Source of the DNA: Candidatus Gastranaerophilales bacterium
Lineage (GTDB): Bacteria; Cyanobacteriota; Vampirovibrionia; Gastranaerophilales; Gastranaerophilaceae
Reading direction: 5' to 3'
NCBI GenBank assembly: GCA_900772035.1
Contig: CAAGQE010000306.1
Coordinates: 1-8,814, forward strand
DNA length: 8,814 bases
Shown: positions 6,303 through 8,814 of the stretch, piece after piece
How the letters are laid out: each line of letters begins with the position of its first letter
Position numbering within the stretch: position 1 is the first letter of the stretch
Made by a program: the position numbers and the translations under genes
Notes under the pieces: generated by a model
Seen by the model: only the letters and a program-made list of their open reading frames with translations
What the model was told of the DNA's origin: nothing
Databases searched by the model: none

Positions 6303-7865
6303 ATGAAAAATGTTATTTTGTGTAAAAAAATACTGTTTGTAGCATTCCTGATTTTTGCTTGTGTTCTGATTTGCCAATTGTATGGGTATTTGACTCAATA
6401 TATTTGTGTGAATGCCGAGAGTATGATTATGCCCTATGTTGACTACGGACGTAATACTTCCAACGAATTTTTAAGATTGTTTTCTTCCAGCGACCACTCT
6501 TGGTATATTTTTTCTTTTGTATATATGTTCTTGGAAAGAGTATTGCCAAAGGTTTTGAATCTCCATCCTCAGGATGCAATCGTAATCAGTTCAAAAACAT
6601 TTCTTTTCCTTGTTTATATAGTTTTTTTGTCTGTGTTAACTTGTGGGCTTTTTAAATATGAAAAAAACAAGATATTATTTCCTGTCGGATTGCTTTTAAC
6701 TTGTTTTATTACTTTGTGTTCGTTGCAACAGAGTAACTTAACATGGATTTTTTCAAATGACTGTTGGTTTTTGGCATATATGTTTTTACCTGCTTTTGGT
6801 ATTGCCATTATAAATATGGCAGAAAAATTTTACGTCTTTTTTGAAAAGCCGACCCCTAAAGATATAACAATATTAGTTGTTTTATTTTTATGTATCTCGG
6901 TTTCGCATGAATTTTACAAGTTCTTGTTATTGCTAATGTTGCCTGCAATATATTTTCTTCACTATATTTGTTTTAAACGAACTGTTAAAATAATATCTTT
7001 TTTTAAGGCAGTTGCCGCTTATGTCGTAATGTCGATATTTTTGGTTTTGAATAATTTTTCTTATGCATACAAAATCTGGTTATCCGACCACATTGGGAAT
7101 AAATTCATAACAACAGCCGATTTTCACGTTTATCTTTCAAACTTTATGGGGGCATTAAAAGAAAGTATTTTTTACGACAATATTATTTATTATCTTCTTA
7201 TTTTTGCATTAGTTGTAATAATTGCTTTCTCTGTACAGGATAAAGACAAAAACAAGAGATTTTTTATATTTAATTCAACTTTATTGTTTGCTTCACTACT
7301 GTTCTTTTTCTGCTTGATTGTCGGAAGTGACAAATATGATAATGTTTCGGTGTTACCTATGCATGAGGGTTTGAGGTTTTGCTTGAAATTATCCTTAATC
7401 ACAATAGTTTATTCCTGTGTCGGTTATTTGATTTCATCAATAAAAGATTTATATAAAAAAATATATCTGTTCTTTACTTTTTTACTTGTTTCTGTGTTCC
7501 TTTTCGGACAAAATTTTGTATTTCTAAAATATATTGTCATAGGGGCTAAAACCTTAAAAATTAATGCTTATATTCTGGAAAAAGTTTTTGTTCTTAACAA
7601 TAAAAAGTTTGATGACGGAATGTTCTATACTTATAGCCGTTTTAATTGCCTTAATGATGATGCTGTCCTCTATTTGAAAAAAGTTTACAATATTTCACCT
7701 TCAAAAAATTATAAGGTTTATCACGTTTGTGCTGACAATGACACCGAAATAACCTGTCAAAAAAATATGATAAATTTGGCAAACAAAAAATTGGGTTATA
7801 AATTTACAGAGAAAGAATTGGAGGAACTAAGTTTCTCGTCTTTATACAAAATTAATTCTCCATAA
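6303..7865 (+). CDS. Polytopic membrane protein, three-paralogue family, member 3
   Basis: A 520-residue paralogue of the proteins at 2224-3747 and 3769-5301, with the same series of hydrophobic spans and a soluble tail. It keeps the motifs of member 1: A38-E39-S40, M43-P44, S63-D64-H65-S66-W67, H88-P89-Q90, S151-N152-D153-C154-W155, S201-H202-E203-F204, H354-x-G356, the Cys pair C476/C485, and GYKFTEKE. The ATG at 6303 is chosen over an in-frame TTG at 6288. The TTG lies in the terminator T-run, and the intervening codons are the TATAAT box itself. By eye the gene is more AT-rich than its paralogues, with long A and T runs. It is separated from them by the yjbQ-like and zinc-ribbon genes. 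Inner-membrane location is likely and the function unknown; a GT-C-like glycosyltransferase is one possibility. Confidence 0.85.
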   Translation: MKNVILCKKILFVAFLIFACVLICQLYGYLTQYICVNAESMIMPYVDYGRNTSNEFLRLFSSSDHSWYIFSFVYMFLERVLPKVLNLHPQDAIVISSKTFLFLVYIVFLSVLTCGLFKYEKNKILFPVGLLLTCFITLCSLQQSNLTWIFSNDCWFLAYMFLPAFGIAIINMAEKFYVFFEKPTPKDITILVVLFLCISVSHEFYKFLLLLMLPAIYFLHYICFKRTVKIISFFKAVAAYVVMSIFLVLNNFSYAYKIWLSDHIGNKFITTADFHVYLSNFMGALKESIFYDNIIYYLLIFALVVIIAFSVQDKDKNKRFFIFNSTLLFASLLFFFCLIVGSDKYDNVSVLPMHEGLRFCLKLSLITIVYSCVGYLISSIKDLYKKIYLFFTFLLVSVFLFGQNFVFLKYIVIGAKTLKINAYILEKVFVLNNKKFDDGMFYTYSRFNCLNDDAVLYLKKVYNISPSKNYKVYHVCADNDTEITCQKNMINLANKKLGYKFTEKELEELSFSSLYKINSP

Positions 7866-7871
7866 TTTCAT

Positions 7872-7899
7872 TTGACACATTAGTTGTTTAGTTTACAAT
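7872..7899 (+). promoter_or_regulatory. Strong sigma70-type promoter of rpmI-rplT
   Basis: A perfect TTGACA (7872-7877) and TACAAT (7894-7899) are separated by 16 nt, by far the best full promoter in the window. Transcription should start near 7906. It begins 6 nt after the stop codon of the third membrane gene and fits the high expression expected of ribosomal protein genes. Confidence 0.75.
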
Positions 7900-7918
7900 T
7901 AAATATGTCAAGAAGTCG

Positions 7919-7959
7919 CTACGGTGGCATGTCGTTTCGATTTCTACAATCACCGTCAG
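7919..7959 (+). other. 5' hairpin of the rpmI leader
   Basis: ACGGTG (7921-7926) pairs with CACCGT (7951-7956). The stem extends to C7919-T7920 with A7958-G7959 across a bulged C7957. The loop is 24 nt. It would be the first structured element of the leader RNA. Confidence 0.4.
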
Positions 7960-7968
7960 GGATTGGCG

Positions 7969-8136
7969 CAAGTTAGGCGGTCGGCTCAAAATAGAGTTGG
8001 CAGGTCTAACAAGTGGGCTTTGCACAAGTTAGGCAGTCGGCTTGAAATAGAGTTGGCAGGCTTAATGAGTGGGCTTTGCACAAGTTAGGCGGTCGACTTG
8101 AAATAGAGTTGGCAGGTCTAACGAGTGGAGTTGACG
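7969..8136 (+). repeat. Three tandem 56-nt repeats, each a two-stem RNA hairpin
   Basis: The copies are 7969-8024, 8025-8080 and 8081-8136, each beginning CAAGTTAGGC. By hand count, copies 1 and 2 match at 49 of 56 positions, 2 and 3 at 46, and 1 and 3 at 47. Within each, positions 4-10 (GTTAGGC) pair with 36-42 and positions 12-19 pair with 26-33, around a six-base loop (AAAATA or GAAATA). Differences at positions 16, 19, 37, 38 and 42 fall in the stems, and all keep a Watson-Crick or G-U pair. The pairing uses G-U, which would be A-C on the other strand, so it supports a + strand RNA. A degenerate fourth copy starts at 8137 and fades after about 17 nt. Confidence 0.85.
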
Positions 8137-8235
8137 CAGATTGGACGGTCGGCATTTAGCGGATAAGTTCAATCGGGAGACAACCAAGGTCAGTCAATTT
8201 CCGAAACGGTACAAACAAAGGAAAAGGAGAAAACT

Positions 8236-8445
8236 ATGCCTAAACTCAAAACTCACCGTTCAGGTGCAAAACGTTACAAAGTTACTGCTTCAGGTAAAAT
8301 TCTCAGAAGAAAAGCAGGTATTGGTCACCTTCTTCAACACAAAGACGGTTCAAGAAAAAGAAAAATCTTCAAAATGTGTGAAATTTCCGGATCTCATTAC
8401 AAATTGATTTCCAAAGAACTTCCATACAAGAAGTATTCACGTTAA
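8236..8445 (+). CDS. rpmI: 50S ribosomal protein L35
   Basis: A 69-residue basic protein of the large ribosomal subunit, a few residues longer than the usual 64-66. The N-terminus MPKLKTHRSGAKRYKVTASG, the following KILRRKAGIGHLL, the basic SRKRK segment and the terminal LPYKKYSR are all typical of L35. The ATG has a strong AAGGAG 6 nt upstream. It is followed after 22 nt by rplT, the standard order. It heads the operon here, since infC does not precede it in the window and a strong promoter and long repeat-bearing leader do. Co-transcription with rplT is expected. Confidence 0.97.
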   Translation: MPKLKTHRSGAKRYKVTASGKILRRKAGIGHLLQHKDGSRKRKIFKMCEISGSHYKLISKELPYKKYSR

Positions 8446-8467
8446 TTGAGAAGAAAGGAACAGTATC

Positions 8468-8814
8468 ATGAGAGTTAAACGCGGAAACGTATTAAGAAAA
8501 AGACATAAGAAAATCTTGAAGCTTGCAAAGGGCTTCCAAGGTGCAAGAAGCAGAATTTTCAAGGTTGCTAACACAGCCGTAATGAAAGCATTGAAATACA
8601 AATACAGAGACAGACGTAATCTCAAGAGAAACATGAGAAGACTCTGGATTGTCAGAATCAATGCAGCAACAAGACAATACGGAATGAGTTATTCAAAATT
8701 CATGAACGCATTGAAAAAATCAAACGTTGCGGTTAACAGAAAAATGTTAGCAGATATGGCAGTTAACCAACCCGAAGCATTTTCGGTTATTGTAGAAACT
8801 GCAAAAGCAAACGC
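8468..8814 (+). CDS. rplT: 50S ribosomal protein L20, 3'-truncated by the window edge
   Basis: L20 is a large-subunit assembly protein that binds 23S rRNA early and, in several bacteria, represses its own operon by binding the leader mRNA. The window holds 115 codons from ATG at 8468 ([20 protein letters not shown] onward), so probably only the last few residues are missing. Typical motifs are [36 protein letters not shown], and [14 protein letters not shown]. The second residue is Arg where many homologues begin Met-Ala-Arg, so one residue is absent at the N-terminus. AAAGGA lies 8 nt before the start. It shares a transcript with rpmI. Confidence 0.97.
   Translation, partial: MRVKRGNVLRKRHKKILKLAKGFQGARSRIFKVANTAVMKALKYKYRDRRNLKRNMRRLWIVRINAATRQYGMSYSKFMNALKKSNVAVNRKMLADMAVNQPEAFSVIVETAKAN

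Larger units (their letters stand above)
7906..8235 (+). ncRNA. Long structured 5' leader of rpmI-rplT
   Basis: About 330 nt lie between the predicted transcription start and the rpmI ATG, with no credible gene. In order it holds a hairpin with ACGGTG/CACCGT arms (7919-7959), three tandem 56-nt hairpin repeats (7969-8136), a degenerate fourth repeat start (from 8137), a tiny CCG-AAA-CGG hairpin (8201-8209), and an unstructured purine-rich stretch with AAGGAG before the ATG. It is visibly richer in G and C than the surrounding DNA. Bacterial rpmI-rplT leaders are often targets of L20 autoregulation; that this one is too is an inference, and I do not recognise a known L20 leader motif. No terminator with a T-run is seen, so control, if any, would more likely be at translation or RNA stability. 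Confidence 0.55.

Noticed and set aside
7969..8136. CRISPR array
   Set aside because: The repeats are contiguous with a 56-nt period and are similar along their whole length; there are no unique spacers and no cas genes.
8141..8407. An 88-codon + strand open frame overlapping rpmI
   Set aside because: It begins with TTG inside the leader, has no ribosome binding site, and mostly overlaps rpmI in another frame; L35 is the certain product.

Overview
The window looks like a chromosomal segment of an AT-rich bacterium with compact gene spacing. The conserved markers are ribonuclease HII, ribosomal proteins L35 and L20, a YjbQ-family protein and a CxxC-x17-CxxC zinc-ribbon protein. The rpmI-rplT pair stands without infC directly upstream, an arrangement I recall from Cyanobacteriota. 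Together with the AT-rich, hypothetical-rich style this would fit a non-photosynthetic Cyanobacteriota/Melainabacteria-type organism, but that placement is an inference from memory and other phyla are possible. I see no insertion sequence, phage gene, tRNA, rRNA or CRISPR array.

Layout. Positions 1-523 hold the 3' part of rnhB on the + strand, converging with a TPR-repeat protein gene on the - strand (537-1952). The 271-nt gap that follows contains a -10 box for the TPR gene, an AT-rich inverted repeat, and a + strand terminator-like hairpin with no + strand gene before it. Two paralogous polytopic membrane protein genes follow (2224-3747 and 3769-5301). A bidirectional terminator (5313-5339) separates them from a - strand yjbQ-like gene (5361-5777). 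That gene diverges from a small double zinc-ribbon gene (5953-6225). A strong terminator then abuts the promoter of a third membrane paralogue (6303-7865). Last come a strong sigma70-type promoter, a roughly 330-nt leader, rpmI (8236-8445) and the start of rplT (8468 to the window end).

Two things stand out. The first is the rpmI-rplT leader. It carries three tandem 56-nt repeats, each able to fold into the same two-stem hairpin, and every difference between copies that falls in a stem keeps the pairing through G-U wobbles. That pattern supports an RNA made from the + strand, the strand of rpmI. The second is the three-member membrane family. Its members share a first-loop acidic motif, an intramembrane His-Glu, an H-x-G motif, and a C-terminal soluble domain with a cysteine pair. 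The layout is reminiscent of GT-C-type glycosyltransferases but I cannot assign a family. Two of the three members have TATAAT placed 6-8 nt before the ATG and no Shine-Dalgarno, suggesting leaderless mRNAs.
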